From a virus: 64,000 nt of DNA. The stretch's first letter is position 1. Each line of letters starts with the position of its first letter. Both the position numbers and the translations under genes were made by a program. Shown one piece after another: positions 8,227 to 16,692 of the stretch. Below the pieces are notes generated by a model. The model did no database searches and was not told the origin of the DNA. It saw nothing but the letters and a program-made list of their open reading frames with translations. The DNA lies in IMG/VR virus record IMGVR_UViG_3300006925_000007, positions 1-64,000 of that record, one strand, 5' to 3'.

Positions 8227-8689
8227 TGTTTTCACTAAATTTGAAGTAGGTATTTAACTTATCTTCATTATCAGTATTTATAATATCTCCATCTATTGTT
8301 ACTGTTTCATCTAAATTATCATGTATAGGAACAAAGTTAAAATCTTCTAGCAATAATGCGGTTTCAATATCATCTTTTTTCCATGCACCGTCTGTTTCTG
8401 ATACAAATTTTAGTATCCAAACAGTCTGTGATCCAGTAAAATCATTACCAAAGTTATGAGTTGACATGCTTTGTGATTCTAGTTTAACAACACTACTTAT
8501 AATTGGTTGTGTTCTTAATCCAATTACTTGCATAAATGTATTCAAATTTTGACTTTGATAAAACTTTTTTGCATTTATTTTAGGACTAGATACATTTGAA
8601 TCGGTTACATCTATTAACGTATAAATTGAATAGAAAGATGTATTACGACCAATGACTTCTGTGGGTCGCTGATTACTTTTTGTATACAT
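8222..8689 (-). CDS. Hypothetical late protein
   Basis: 155 residues, beta-rich by composition (SVVKLESQSMSTHNFGNDF, TVWILKFVSETDGAW), with an acidic C-terminal third (DNLDETVTIDGDIINTDNEDK). It starts 3 nt after the stop of the preceding gene. The pattern of a fold with several strands and aromatic pairs recalls small tail-associated beta proteins, but no family is recognised. Confidence 0.65.
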   Translation of the reverse strand: MYTKSNQRPTEVIGRNTSFYSIYTLIDVTDSNVSSPKINAKKFYQSQNLNTFMQVIGLRTQPIISSVVKLESQSMSTHNFGNDFTGSQTVWILKFVSETDGAWKKDDIETALLLEDFNFVPIHDNLDETVTIDGDIINTDNEDKLNTYFKFSENI

Positions 8690-8692
8690 GTC

Positions 8693-9421
8693 TTATAATT
8701 CTGTAGCTTTACCGGCAGCGTATCCAACGGCAAATGCTGCGGCACCTCTTGCGATACGTTTAGCAATTTTCTTAGTTATTCCACTACCTGCAATCAAGGC
8801 ATTATTTTTTGCAAATCGTTTAAACAACGGATACATGTCGCTACGTAAAGCATTTGCTCTATAATGTCTATCAAGTTGTGATCCTACTAGTGTGCGTTGT
8901 GCTGTAGTTAAGCCGCCCCAATTCTGTGCTAACCTTCTGGCTGCTTTTAATTTTGGATCAGTAATTGCAAGATCTTTTTCTAATCTAAAAAAGAAAGTTT
9001 GAGCTTCACCTTGTGTTACTTGTCCTGTTTGCATTCTTCTTAAAAATGCTTTAGTTTTAGTAGGATTAAAGTTGACTTTATTCATTAATAGTGCATCTTT
9101 TTCATTCTTAAACATTCCTTCTGGTTTGCTTAATGTAAACAATGTTTGATATAAGTCTGTTCCTCCTGGGCTAGGTTGTGAAAAGCTCCCTCTAGAAATT
9201 GTTGCTTTTGCATATTTACTAGCAGTAGGTGCCGCATCGTAATCTTGACTCATTGTGTATAAACTTAACATACTAACAAAAGCATGATTGGTAATACTAC
9301 GAGCTCCTTCACTTGAAATCTGCGATCTCGATTTATACATACGTGCTTCGCCAAGCGATTGCATAAATGAAAGTTCTTTTCCGTTATTTTCTTCTGAATA
9401 TTGTTTTACTATATCACTCAT
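8693..9421 (-). CDS. Hypothetical late protein with hydrophobic C-terminal helix
   Basis: 242 residues, mostly helical and basic. It ends in a possible glycine-zipper-type membrane-active helix (KKIAKRIARGAAAFAVGYA then AGKATEL, about residues 216-242). Ribosome binding site AGAGAA. It lies between the ligase-like gene and the small late genes. The family is not recognised. The C-terminal helix could insert in a membrane or pack in the virion; inference only. Confidence 0.65.
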   Translation of the reverse strand: MSDIVKQYSEENNGKELSFMQSLGEARMYKSRSQISSEGARSITNHAFVSMLSLYTMSQDYDAAPTASKYAKATISRGSFSQPSPGGTDLYQTLFTLSKPEGMFKNEKDALLMNKVNFNPTKTKAFLRRMQTGQVTQGEAQTFFFRLEKDLAITDPKLKAARRLAQNWGGLTTAQRTLVGSQLDRHYRANALRSDMYPLFKRFAKNNALIAGSGITKKIAKRIARGAAAFAVGYAAGKATEL

Positions 9422-9441
9422 TATATATTCTCTTTATACAT

Positions 9442-10557
9442 CTAGTTATTCTTTTCCATATTAGCGGCTGTAAAGCCTGCTCTATTTACTAGTTTGACAT
9501 CTTTGCCAATTACATAACCTTCGCCGCCTTTTTGTCCGGCTGTTGTTGCTTCAATATCAGCTGGGTTGGCATCTAGTTGTGCAATAATATTATCTTTAAT
9601 AGGTCCTATACTACGTATAAATGCAAATACGGCGTCTAATCCTTTTTGGTGCTGTTTTAAGTATTCTACAAGTCTACCTTGTTTTGCCTTACTTACTTTA
9701 GAACCATCTGCGGTTAACCAATTAACAAAATGTTTACTACCAATACTATTTACCGATCTAGTTTTTGCTAGGTTATTCATATACATGTATAAAATGTCTG
9801 GGAAGTTTTTCATTTTTAAATCTGCTGGTGGAGCCAATACTGCATCAATATCATTTCCTGCTGATGTAATAAAGTTTTCAAGTTCACTTAACTTAGCACT
9901 TTCAATATCAGGAACGTCTGTAATTGATACTGGAGGCATTGCTAACAACGGCCCTTCTTGGAATCTAGTAGTATCTACTTTACTTTTATTTCCTTCTAAA
10001 TCAATGTGTGCATGTAATACAACACCAACACTACTGTTAGAAATTTTCTTGCCAATGTCACTTGCTGGATCAACTGTATACTTTGTTGTGTTTGGCATAA
10101 ATGATAATCTATCTTCTTCCATTCCTGGCGTATCAAACCAAAGTAAATCACCATGAACATAACCTCTAAAATCTTCTGGAGTTGCTTGTTCAAATGCAGG
10201 CCAAACTTTTTTCATTTGTCCAATAAAGTCTCCATACCCTTGTGGGTTTTTAGCATAACCTGGACGGTTCTTTAACATGGCTTCCATTTCGTCTGGTGAT
10301 TTTGATCTACCATTATAACCTTTTGCACCAAATCCACTTTTATCTGTAAGAACAAATTCACCATTCTCATTGCGACCAAATATAACCGCTGGTGAGCCGT
10401 CCCATTTGATAGTTGTATCACTTGGGTTACTTTCTAAACTGTGTAATGATGAGATTGCTTTTTGGGCGCCTACTTTGCCGTCCCATATAATTAAATCTTC
10501 TAAGTGTTGGATTCTGGCGCCACTGGCCTTTTCCATTATAATTTGATTAATTTTCAT
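9442..10557 (-). CDS. Ligase-like nucleotidyltransferase with capsid-targeting-like N-terminus
   Basis: 371 residues. Covalent nucleotidyltransferase (DNA/RNA ligase) landmarks can be placed in order: motif I K51-W-D53-G54 (lysine nucleophile), a GR pair at 61-62, motif III-like GYVHGDLLWF (132-141), motif IV E346-G347-Y-V-I and motif V-like K355-L-V in KDVKLVNR. The 200-residue gap between III and IV is longer than usual and contains a helical insert (about 215-330). The N-terminus MKINQIIME-K looks like a T4 capsid targeting sequence with an (I)-x-E cleavage site, suggesting packaging in the head. It overlaps the downstream end of the Pol-beta-type nucleotidyltransferase gene by 11 nt. Activity is unproven. 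Confidence 0.65.
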   Translation of the reverse strand: MKINQIIMEKASGARIQHLEDLIIWDGKVGAQKAISSLHSLESNPSDTTIKWDGSPAVIFGRNENGEFVLTDKSGFGAKGYNGRSKSPDEMEAMLKNRPGYAKNPQGYGDFIGQMKKVWPAFEQATPEDFRGYVHGDLLWFDTPGMEEDRLSFMPNTTKYTVDPASDIGKKISNSSVGVVLHAHIDLEGNKSKVDTTRFQEGPLLAMPPVSITDVPDIESAKLSELENFITSAGNDIDAVLAPPADLKMKNFPDILYMYMNNLAKTRSVNSIGSKHFVNWLTADGSKVSKAKQGRLVEYLKQHQKGLDAVFAFIRSIGPIKDNIIAQLDANPADIEATTAGQKGGEGYVIGKDVKLVNRAGFTAANMEKNN

Positions 10558-11494
10558 TTGGTGTATCCTCTAATTCTGATGGGATACCCATTGATTGAAT
10601 TTGTCTATTATCTTTAAATGCATCTACTACTTTAGTATAAACATCGCTTGGATAGTTTTTCTTGATCGTTGCTAATAGTGTTTCAAAACTATATAAATCT
10701 TCTGGACCATCTAACCCAAGTGCTTTTGCAATTTCTTGTGTATTTGTAATTGGTCCTTTTAATACTGTATCAATTCTTGCTTTTGTATACCCTTCGCCAT
10801 TTGCTTTGGGCTTAGGTTTACGTGATATCCAATTTAATCCGTCTGACGGGCTCCATAACCAACGTTGTTGTTCTACAGAGCGTCCATCTTCAATCTTTTC
10901 ATCTGATTCCTTTGACTGATATATAGCAGCCATTGTTGCTAACATAATATTACGAAATGTGCCTTTATATTGACTTGATCTGCCACCTTCTTTGTCAAAG
11001 CCTTTTTCGTGTGGGCTATGATAGTATGTTTTCATCCAATCTGGGTCGCCAGGCATGAAGTCAATTTGGACTTTACCTGTTCTATTTAATCCTGGCTTGG
11101 TATTTGTTGCATCGTATCCAACAATATCAACTGATGTCATAAACACACTTGATTTTTTAATATCTTGTATTAACGGCGATGCTTCTAATTTTGCTGCAAA
11201 GTCTTTTAATTGCTCTGGCTTTATATTAATAGCAACATCAATATCGCCACTAAATTCTTTTTTACCAACAGAACCTAAAACATTTGCTTTTAATGGAACA
11301 CCCAATGACTTTTCTAATGCATCTATTGTGGCATCAATTTCAGTATGATGAATTGCACCGACACCATTCATTGCACCGCCTTCAGATAGCTTTTTTACAT
11401 TAACTTTATATAAATTGTCAGGCTGAACCTTTCGGTGCTTTCTGTTATTGCGGTCTTTACGCTTTTTAGTGCCGACAATATCATTTATTTTCAT
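10547..11494 (-). CDS. Pol-beta-superfamily nucleotidyltransferase
   Basis: 315 residues. The signature LG-S75 at 73-75 with D84-I-D86 (VLGSVGKKEFSGDIDVAI) and a third acid D145 in VQIDFMPGD matches the Pol-beta nucleotidyltransferase catalytic core. A C-terminal region (about 225-300) is helical. The basic N-terminus (KKRKDRNNRKHRK) is followed by L36-S-E38-G, a T4 prohead-protease-type site. ATGA overlap with the gene upstream, and overlap with the ligase-like gene downstream, indicate a coupled pair. Substrate (nucleic acid end, tRNA, protein or small molecule) cannot be read from sequence. Confidence 0.75.
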   Translation of the reverse strand: MKINDIVGTKKRKDRNNRKHRKVQPDNLYKVNVKKLSEGGAMNGVGAIHHTEIDATIDALEKSLGVPLKANVLGSVGKKEFSGDIDVAINIKPEQLKDFAAKLEASPLIQDIKKSSVFMTSVDIVGYDATNTKPGLNRTGKVQIDFMPGDPDWMKTYYHSPHEKGFDKEGGRSSQYKGTFRNIMLATMAAIYQSKESDEKIEDGRSVEQQRWLWSPSDGLNWISRKPKPKANGEGYTKARIDTVLKGPITNTQEIAKALGLDGPEDLYSFETLLATIKKNYPSDVYTKVVDAFKDNRQIQSMGIPSELEDTPNEN

Positions 11495-11739
11495 TTTTTA
11501 TTCCTTAAATTCTTAATACCTCTATTAAAACGTTCAGGATCTCTATTTTTAATACTAAGCATTATTCTTTTTTGGATATCTTGAGCTTCTTCTTCACTGT
11601 AATTTGAATCTACCATTTCTAATACATTCATAATCGCACTGATGGCATTGGTGCCGCGTGATTCTAATATATTAATTCTATCTTTTGTGGGTGATAGATT
11701 GTTAATTTCTTCTAATAAACTGCGTGTTCTTTTTTTCAT
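11491..11739 (-). CDS. Hypothetical small helical protein
   Basis: 82 residues from the ATG at 11739 (MKKRTRSLLEEINNLSPTKD). A TTG 15 nt upstream is in frame but sits in the ribosome binding site (GTTGGAG), so the ATG is preferred. The protein is all-helical and basic at both ends. Late promoter 29 nt upstream. The stop overlaps the nucleotidyltransferase start (ATGA). The family is not recognised. Confidence 0.65.
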   Translation of the reverse strand: MKKRTRSLLEEINNLSPTKDRINILESRGTNAISAIMNVLEMVDSNYSEEEAQDIQKRIMLSIKNRDPERFNRGIKNLRNKK

Positions 11740-11767
11740 CAGCTCAAACTCCAACTGTTATTACTTG

Positions 11768-11774
11768 TATTTAT
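11768..11774 (-). promoter_or_regulatory. Late promoter box for the 11739-9442 unit
   Basis: ATAAATA on the minus strand in GATAAATACAAG, 28 nt upstream of the ATG at 11739. It places the nucleotidyltransferase/ligase-like pair under late control. Confidence 0.7.
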
Positions 11775-11785
11775 CTACTTTATGG

Positions 11786-13183
11786 TTATTTGTTGACTTT
11801 TTTCAACATACTACGCAATCTGTCAGTAGCATCAGTATCTTCAATAATACTTTCTTCTGCAATAGTTTTTTCTTGATGTGTTACATTTGTATTTCTTTTT
11901 ATTTTATCTAGCATTGCACTAGGTTGATGCATTGTTGTTCCTTCTTCATCTTCTGGTAAATCTGTTATACGTAGACCTGCAATATCAAATGCTAAGTCTA
12001 CTTTTTGCCCAACTCCGGCACTACTACGTGTTTTCATAAATTGAATTTGATAGCGTCCACGTTCACGCATTGCTGTGCTTGTAAAAATACCAATTACGTT
12101 GTCAGCTGTTTGAATTTTACTAATACCACCAGCAATATGAGAGTGATCAAACTCTACTTCTTCTACTGCTGCCCTGTTTAACTGAGATGCTGTTGCAAAT
12201 AGTAAGTCTTGTTCTACTGCAAAGTTACGCAATTCTTCAGATACAAATTTATCTTTAATAAACAAGTCGCTTGGTGGCACTTTACGTTGTGCTGGCATCA
12301 TTAAGTCTAAATAATCAAGTAATACTGCATCTAATTTAACGTTATTCTTTACTTCAAACTCTTTCATATAACTATTTACATCATTTATTGTAATACCATT
12401 TGGCATTTGCACAATTTGTAGGTTACCTGCTTTTTTACTAATTGCTCCAACTTTTAATCCAACGTCTTCTGCATTTTTAAATACTTCTTTTGTGTTATAT
12501 CCTGTAAGCATACTATCTAATCGCATACTACATAGTTCTTCACTAAGTTCCAAACTAATATATAATACATTCTTTCCATCTAACGCCCAATTTAATGCTA
12601 AATTTTGCAAGAACAAACTTTTACCACCACCTGATGGTGCAGCAAATATATTTAATTCACCTCTATTAAATCCACCATATAGTTTTTTATCAATTTCAGT
12701 CCAACCTGTGCTTGTTCCACCTCGTTGGTTACGAACACGTTCAATACGTTCCATTGGGTTTTCCCAATAATCTGTTCCCATGTGTTTAGCAAGTCCGATG
12801 CCTACTGCATCTTTAATCATTCTTTCTACTGCACCAAACTCACCTTGTTCAAGTAAATCAGTTGAATCTAATATTGCACTTTCTAATGCTTTGTGTTTAC
12901 AAAAAGTTTCGAACTCGTTTATAAACCAATCGTGATGTCTAGGATCAATATCTTTTAAACTTTGTAATTCCAAACCAGTTGTTGCTACAATCTGCTCATG
13001 TGTTGGTAATGCACCATATTCGTTTGCATGGTCTTGAATGAACTCTACTGTTTTACGTAATTCTCTTGCAAAAAATTCTGAATTACATATTCCATTTACA
13101 CGAACAAATAAATCTTGATCATGTGCCATAAACTCTACAAATAATTTTTGTAGTTCTAGTGTGTATTCTTTTTGTTCACTCAT
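11786..13183 (-). CDS. gp41: Replicative DNA helicase, gp41 (DnaB family)
   Basis: 465 residues, close to the T4 gp41 length. Walker A APSGGGKS at 182-189, Walker B around DAVLLDYLDLM (about 303-313), and a RecA-type core ending with the arginine-finger region (MKTRSSAGVGQKVDL). It has an N-terminal helical domain (1-140) and a disordered C-tail rich in Thr/Glu. In T4 gp41 forms the hexameric 5'-3' helicase that works with primase gp61. Start coupled by ATGA to the primase gene. High certainty. Confidence 0.95.
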   Translation of the reverse strand: MSEQKEYTLELQKLFVEFMAHDQDLFVRVNGICNSEFFARELRKTVEFIQDHANEYGALPTHEQIVATTGLELQSLKDIDPRHHDWFINEFETFCKHKALESAILDSTDLLEQGEFGAVERMIKDAVGIGLAKHMGTDYWENPMERIERVRNQRGGTSTGWTEIDKKLYGGFNRGELNIFAAPSGGGKSLFLQNLALNWALDGKNVLYISLELSEELCSMRLDSMLTGYNTKEVFKNAEDVGLKVGAISKKAGNLQIVQMPNGITINDVNSYMKEFEVKNNVKLDAVLLDYLDLMMPAQRKVPPSDLFIKDKFVSEELRNFAVEQDLLFATASQLNRAAVEEVEFDHSHIAGGISKIQTADNVIGIFTSTAMRERGRYQIQFMKTRSSAGVGQKVDLAFDIAGLRITDLPEDEEGTTMHQPSAMLDKIKRNTNVTHQEKTIAEESIIEDTDATDRLRSMLKKVNK

Positions 13184-14187
13184 TTACAATAATTCCTTCC
13201 TAAAACTTGTATTTTTGTTGGGTTACTTACTGCACTATTTAATATACTACGCACTGTAAATAATCTACCGTATTTTGTTAAGGCATCGCCGGCATCATTG
13301 CAATCATCCCATTCGGGAAATGCAACACTCCAGCCATACTTAACTGCTGCGTTGACCATTTGCATGCCTGCCTTATCGGCATCAGGTAACACAACAATAT
13401 GTTTGTTTAAACTTAAAATAACGTCTGCTTGTTCATCGCTAATAGTATTAGTGCCTGCACTGATCCCATCTGTTATTATAGCATCTAATGGGCCTTCTGT
13501 CAATATAACAATTTCTTTGTCAGCATGCTGTCTATCTAATCCATACACAAAATTTTTAGGTGGTTGTTGATTAAAATATTTTGGCATTTTATCTGGTGGG
13601 TTACCTATCCACCTTGCTGTATATCCTACAACATTACCTTTATAATAAAATGGAACTACAAAACGCTTAAACATTCTTGCTGGCAATTTAGCAGGGCTAT
13701 ACATCAGTCTAGGATCTGTTATATCAAGTCCTCTATCTGTTAGATATGTTACTGCTTCTGTCCAGTCAGGTGTTGGTGTATGTTCCATAAAAGGTTTAGC
13801 ATCTTGTGGCAATGCTACTGTAGGCCAATCAATTACTAATTTCTTTCTACGTTCTTGCACCATTAATGATTGTGCAATATCTTGTTCACGTAACAACTCT
13901 AGTTGTAATCGTTGCACTTGTGTAGGATCTGCACCAAATTGCACTAATAATTTTTTTAATCTATCATTAATTTTATTACCAGGTGAGAAACCTGTCTTGT
14001 AATGACAATTAAAACAATGATACTGAAACTTATCATCTTCAAAATGAAAACCACCTCTTCCACGTGTATCTGGTCTTGATTGTCCATTTGTTACACACAT
14101 CGGACAATTACCAGAATGCCAGCCACTTGGACTTTGTTTCCAGTTAACCGGAACCAGATTTCTAACGTAGTCGATCATTAAGCTCAT
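13180..14187 (-). CDS. gp61: DNA primase, gp61
   Basis: 335 residues. An N-terminal zinc ribbon is visible: C28-P-M-C31 and C58-F-N-C61. A TOPRIM domain follows near 215-285 (VILTEGPLDAI, then the acidic IVVLPDADKAGMQMV). This is the layout of T4 gp61, which makes RNA primers at the fork with gp41. It is transcribed from a consensus promoter whose -10 box ends 6 nt before the ATG, with no ribosome binding site, so the primase-helicase mRNA is predicted to be leaderless. Confidence 0.95.
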   Translation of the reverse strand: MSLMIDYVRNLVPVNWKQSPSGWHSGNCPMCVTNGQSRPDTRGRGGFHFEDDKFQYHCFNCHYKTGFSPGNKINDRLKKLLVQFGADPTQVQRLQLELLREQDIAQSLMVQERRKKLVIDWPTVALPQDAKPFMEHTPTPDWTEAVTYLTDRGLDITDPRLMYSPAKLPARMFKRFVVPFYYKGNVVGYTARWIGNPPDKMPKYFNQQPPKNFVYGLDRQHADKEIVILTEGPLDAIITDGISAGTNTISDEQADVILSLNKHIVVLPDADKAGMQMVNAAVKYGWSVAFPEWDDCNDAGDALTKYGRLFTVRSILNSAVSNPTKIQVLGRNYCK

Positions 14188-14193
14188 GTGTAT

Positions 14194-14222
14194 ATACTAC
14201 ACTCTTATGATGACTTTGTCAA
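14194..14222 (-). promoter_or_regulatory. Sigma70-type promoter, leaderless primase transcript
   Basis: TTGACA (14217-14222), 17-bp spacer, TAGTAT (14194-14199), 6 nt, ATG at 14185-14187. It lies over the 3' end of the gene at 14197-15018. Confidence 0.85.
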
Positions 14223-15018
14223 GTGTTCCTTGTGTTTGTGTGAATTTTGCTCTAATATATTTTATATTAGTTCTAAATGTCCATGGATCAATACCAGTTT
14301 GATTGACATATGGATAGTGTTCTTCGGTATAAGTTCCTAATATAATATTAAACCAGTCGCTTTCTTCAGGGTTTTCTTCTAATGCACCCTGTATGTAAAA
14401 GTCACCTGTATAGTTAGTGGCATATATTGCCAATGTAACCATTCCATTAACTTTGTTTTTTGCACCAGGACCTGGTAAATGGCTACTGTAATAGAATCCA
14501 TCTCTTAATACAAATGTATCAGTGGATGCTGATAACAGTGGTATGCTTTGTGCTTGATCACTTACTTCAACTGTATAGTTTGGTCTTAGATTTTGATCAA
14601 CAAATAATGGAAGATTTAAACCTTGGGAATTTACATAGGTAAATACAAGATCAAGGAAACCTGTTTGAACTGCACTCGTTTCACCTGATGTTAAAATCAG
14701 TTTAACTTTGCCTTCATCATAGTCAACAATTTGACATTTCTTTGATAATAATTTTACTTGGGTCTCTCTATTAACTACATTAGCAGTTAATGTTGTTCCA
14801 TGTAGTTGAATTGGTTTACGATCAGTGTTTTTTACGTAAAAAATAAACTCATTATCTAAACCGCTAAATAACTTTAAGAACCTGTAATTAACAGGAGAGT
14901 TTATAGTAGTTCCAGTTGACGAAGCATAGTTACCTAGTCCTGCTTTATTACCTGAGGCATCAACGGCGTATAAGTCGCCTGTTTGATTAATATTATAAGT
15001 AGTTGCATAATTTGACAT
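14197..15018 (-). CDS. Hypothetical virion protein, beta-rich
   Basis: 273 residues, beta-type throughout, rich in Thr/Asn/Tyr. Segments such as EFIFYVKNTDRKPIQLHGTT, LDLVFTYVNSQGLNLPLFVD and WTFRTNIKYIRAKFTQTQGT look like stacked jelly-roll or Ig-like strands seen in baseplate or tail proteins. Ribosome binding site AGGAGA and its own late promoter, although it sits inside the replication block. A virion role is inferred from composition and promoter class. The family is not recognised. Confidence 0.7.
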   Translation of the reverse strand: MSNYATTYNINQTGDLYAVDASGNKAGLGNYASSTGTTINSPVNYRFLKLFSGLDNEFIFYVKNTDRKPIQLHGTTLTANVVNRETQVKLLSKKCQIVDYDEGKVKLILTSGETSAVQTGFLDLVFTYVNSQGLNLPLFVDQNLRPNYTVEVSDQAQSIPLLSASTDTFVLRDGFYYSSHLPGPGAKNKVNGMVTLAIYATNYTGDFYIQGALEENPEESDWFNIILGTYTEEHYPYVNQTGIDPWTFRTNIKYIRAKFTQTQGTLDKVIIRV

Positions 15019-15037
15019 TCATATTCTCCTGTGTATG

Positions 15038-15044
15038 TATTTAT
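15038..15044 (-). promoter_or_regulatory. Late promoter box for 14197-15018
   Basis: ATAAATA on the minus strand in GCATAAATACATACAC, 19 nt upstream of the ATG. Confidence 0.7.
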
Positions 15045-15069
15045 GCAAAAACCAAAGAAAAATTTTAAA

Positions 15070-15076
15070 ATAAATA
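15070..15076 (+). promoter_or_regulatory. Late promoter box, plus strand, for 15085-15456
   Basis: ATAAATA on the plus strand, 8 nt before the ATG at 15085, back-to-back with the minus-strand box at 15038. The start site would fall next to the ATG, implying a very short or absent leader. Confidence 0.55.
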
Positions 15077-15084
15077 CACATACA

Positions 15085-15456
15085 ATGATTAAAAAATATC
15101 AAACATTACTTGAAGAATTTCCGTTTTTAACTGTCATAGAATATGCAGGAAACGAATACCTTGGAATTATGCAAAACATAGATAATCAAATAGCTACTAT
15201 GTATGTGTATGATAGACTAAGCACCAATGAAGAAAGACAAAAGTTTTTAGAACTAGGCGAAGAATGGTGGTGGGAAACTAATAGAAAATTACCTATTAAT
15301 ATTGCATTGCTAAACAGATGGCCGTTTAGTTATACTAGTCAAAGTTTTAATATAAAACAAATGGAAGTGATTGCAGGACCTGAAGTAAGATTAAGTGACA
15401 GTATTACCAAAAGAATTAAAAGACGTAATATCAGTCTTTTAAAGAAAAACCCATAA
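15085..15456 (+). CDS. Hypothetical protein, plus-strand single gene
   Basis: 123 residues from the ATG at 15085. An in-frame ATG at 15031 would run through the late promoter box and has no ribosome binding site, so the later start is preferred. Recognisable features are an aromatic cluster EEWWWETNRKLPINI and a basic C-terminus (RIKRRNISLLKKN). The WWWE...LPINI pattern is one I associate with small conserved proteins of marine T4-like phages, function unknown. The 3' end overlaps the convergent polymerase-like gene by 26 nt. Confidence 0.7.
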   Translation: MIKKYQTLLEEFPFLTVIEYAGNEYLGIMQNIDNQIATMYVYDRLSTNEERQKFLELGEEWWWETNRKLPINIALLNRWPFSYTSQSFNIKQMEVIAGPEVRLSDSITKRIKRRNISLLKKNP

Positions 15457-16015
15457 CTAACATATTAAGTTGTAATACAATAGCCATTGCATAACTTATT
15501 GCGTGTGCTTTCTTAAAATAATATGTTCCATTTACTGGCTTGTCCCAAACTGTAGCAAACACTGTATCCCAATCTTTTCCTAGCAACCCACGTTTAGCCG
15601 GTCTAATAATTGCCAGCACGGCTGCAAGTTGTTCAACGCTTGTTGGTTTCATTTTGCTTACAATATTATAGTGTGCATGTATATGAAATAATTTTTCAAC
15701 AACTTCTTTATGTTCAAGTAAATCCCACATTGGTTTCATTGCAAGTAATTTTTCTAATTGGTCATAACTTTCAACATCTTTGTAAACACTTACATTTAAC
15801 ACATCTAATTTAAAATAGCCTTTTGCTTCTGCTTCTTTATGATCAATGGTGCTTAACCCTGTAAACGGATCACTTGGCATTTCATGGAAATAAACTCCGG
15901 TATTGTGTTTTTTACGTCTACCATTATCATTAATCATTGCAGGTGTATGTTTTATTAGGTCTAATAACTTAGTTCTATCTGCTACGTCAATATCAATGTC
16001 TGTGTTTACTATCAT
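15431..16015 (-). CDS. Miniature C-family (PolIII alpha/DnaE-like) polymerase-related protein
   Basis: 194 residues from the ATG at 16015, coupled by ATGA to the gene upstream; an earlier ATG at 16048 would lie deep in that gene. Four DnaE landmarks occur in the right order: NTDIDIDVADR (3-13, cf. PDFDVDF with two catalytic Asp), GYFKLDVLNVSVY (66-78, cf. KFDFLGL, third catalytic Asp = D71), LAAVLAIIRPA (130-140, cf. ALFRPGP) and YYFKKAHAISYAMA (165-178, cf. GFNKSHSAAYA). E. coli DnaE is about 1160 residues; PHP, most of the fingers, the beta-binding and OB regions are missing. It may be a degenerate accessory subunit rather than an active enzyme. Confidence 0.7.
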   Translation of the reverse strand: MIVNTDIDIDVADRTKLLDLIKHTPAMINDNGRRKKHNTGVYFHEMPSDPFTGLSTIDHKEAEAKGYFKLDVLNVSVYKDVESYDQLEKLLAMKPMWDLLEHKEVVEKLFHIHAHYNIVSKMKPTSVEQLAAVLAIIRPAKRGLLGKDWDTVFATVWDKPVNGTYYFKKAHAISYAMAIVLQLNMLVMGFSLKD

Positions 16016-16692
16016 AAGTGTGCTTCTTCCATAATACCTTCTACCCATTTAAAATCTTCGGCATGTGTTTTCATAACACGTTGCCAATGATATGGATCTA
16101 TATAATCTGTTACCATTTGTATTTGTTCGGTTGAGAGCTTCTCTAATAGCCTTTGTGCTTGCGAACTTGAATACATTACCCATGGACTAATCTTACCACT
16201 ACAGATGTGAAATACTGCAAGATTTGGCGCTACTAGACGGAAGTATTCGTTCCATTCATGCTTAGTTTCTTTAGCCCATTCATGCATAAACAATATAGTT
16301 CTTTCTATGGCTCTATCTGCACTTTCTGTTTTTAATCTTGTTTTAATCCAAGCACTAAAATTTCTATCGCTTGTCCATCTATCAATTCTTACTTGGTTTT
16401 TTAATAACCAACGTGTATATTCTTCAACATCATCTACACGTAATTCTATACAATATTTTGCATACTTTACAAATGCAGTATAATACTGACTTGATGCAAA
16501 GTCATCAAATGATTTAGCACTTTTTGAATTTGTCCCTATACGATAAAACAATTGATATGATCTAAATGCAAGTTGCACATCTTTATCTTCTTTAGCCATG
16601 TATCTACGTTTACGTTCGCACATATGCACAGACAAAGTGCTTTCACGCTTAAATACTTTATTACAATATTCGCATTTAAAAACTTGCGTCAT
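16012..16692 (-). CDS. Zinc-finger N-terminal hypothetical protein
   Basis: 226 residues. It opens with a classic zinc-finger pattern, FKCEYCNKVFKRESTLSVHMC (C7-x2-C10, then H23 and C25), i.e. a C2HC variant of the C2H2 finger, followed by a basic stretch (ERKRRYMAK) and a helical domain to the end. It is coupled by ATGA junctions to both neighbours: the polymerase-like gene downstream and the 152-residue gene upstream. The operon suggests a nucleic-acid-binding role in replication. The rest of the protein is not recognised. Confidence 0.7.
   Translation of the reverse strand: MTQVFKCEYCNKVFKRESTLSVHMCERKRRYMAKEDKDVQLAFRSYQLFYRIGTNSKSAKSFDDFASSQYYTAFVKYAKYCIELRVDDVEEYTRWLLKNQVRIDRWTSDRNFSAWIKTRLKTESADRAIERTILFMHEWAKETKHEWNEYFRLVAPNLAVFHICSGKISPWVMYSSSQAQRLLEKLSTEQIQMVTDYIDPYHWQRVMKTHAEDFKWVEGIMEEAHL

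Noticed and set aside
15031-15084. Earlier ATG for the plus-strand gene at 15085
   Set aside because: It would translate through both divergent late boxes and has no Shine-Dalgarno sequence.
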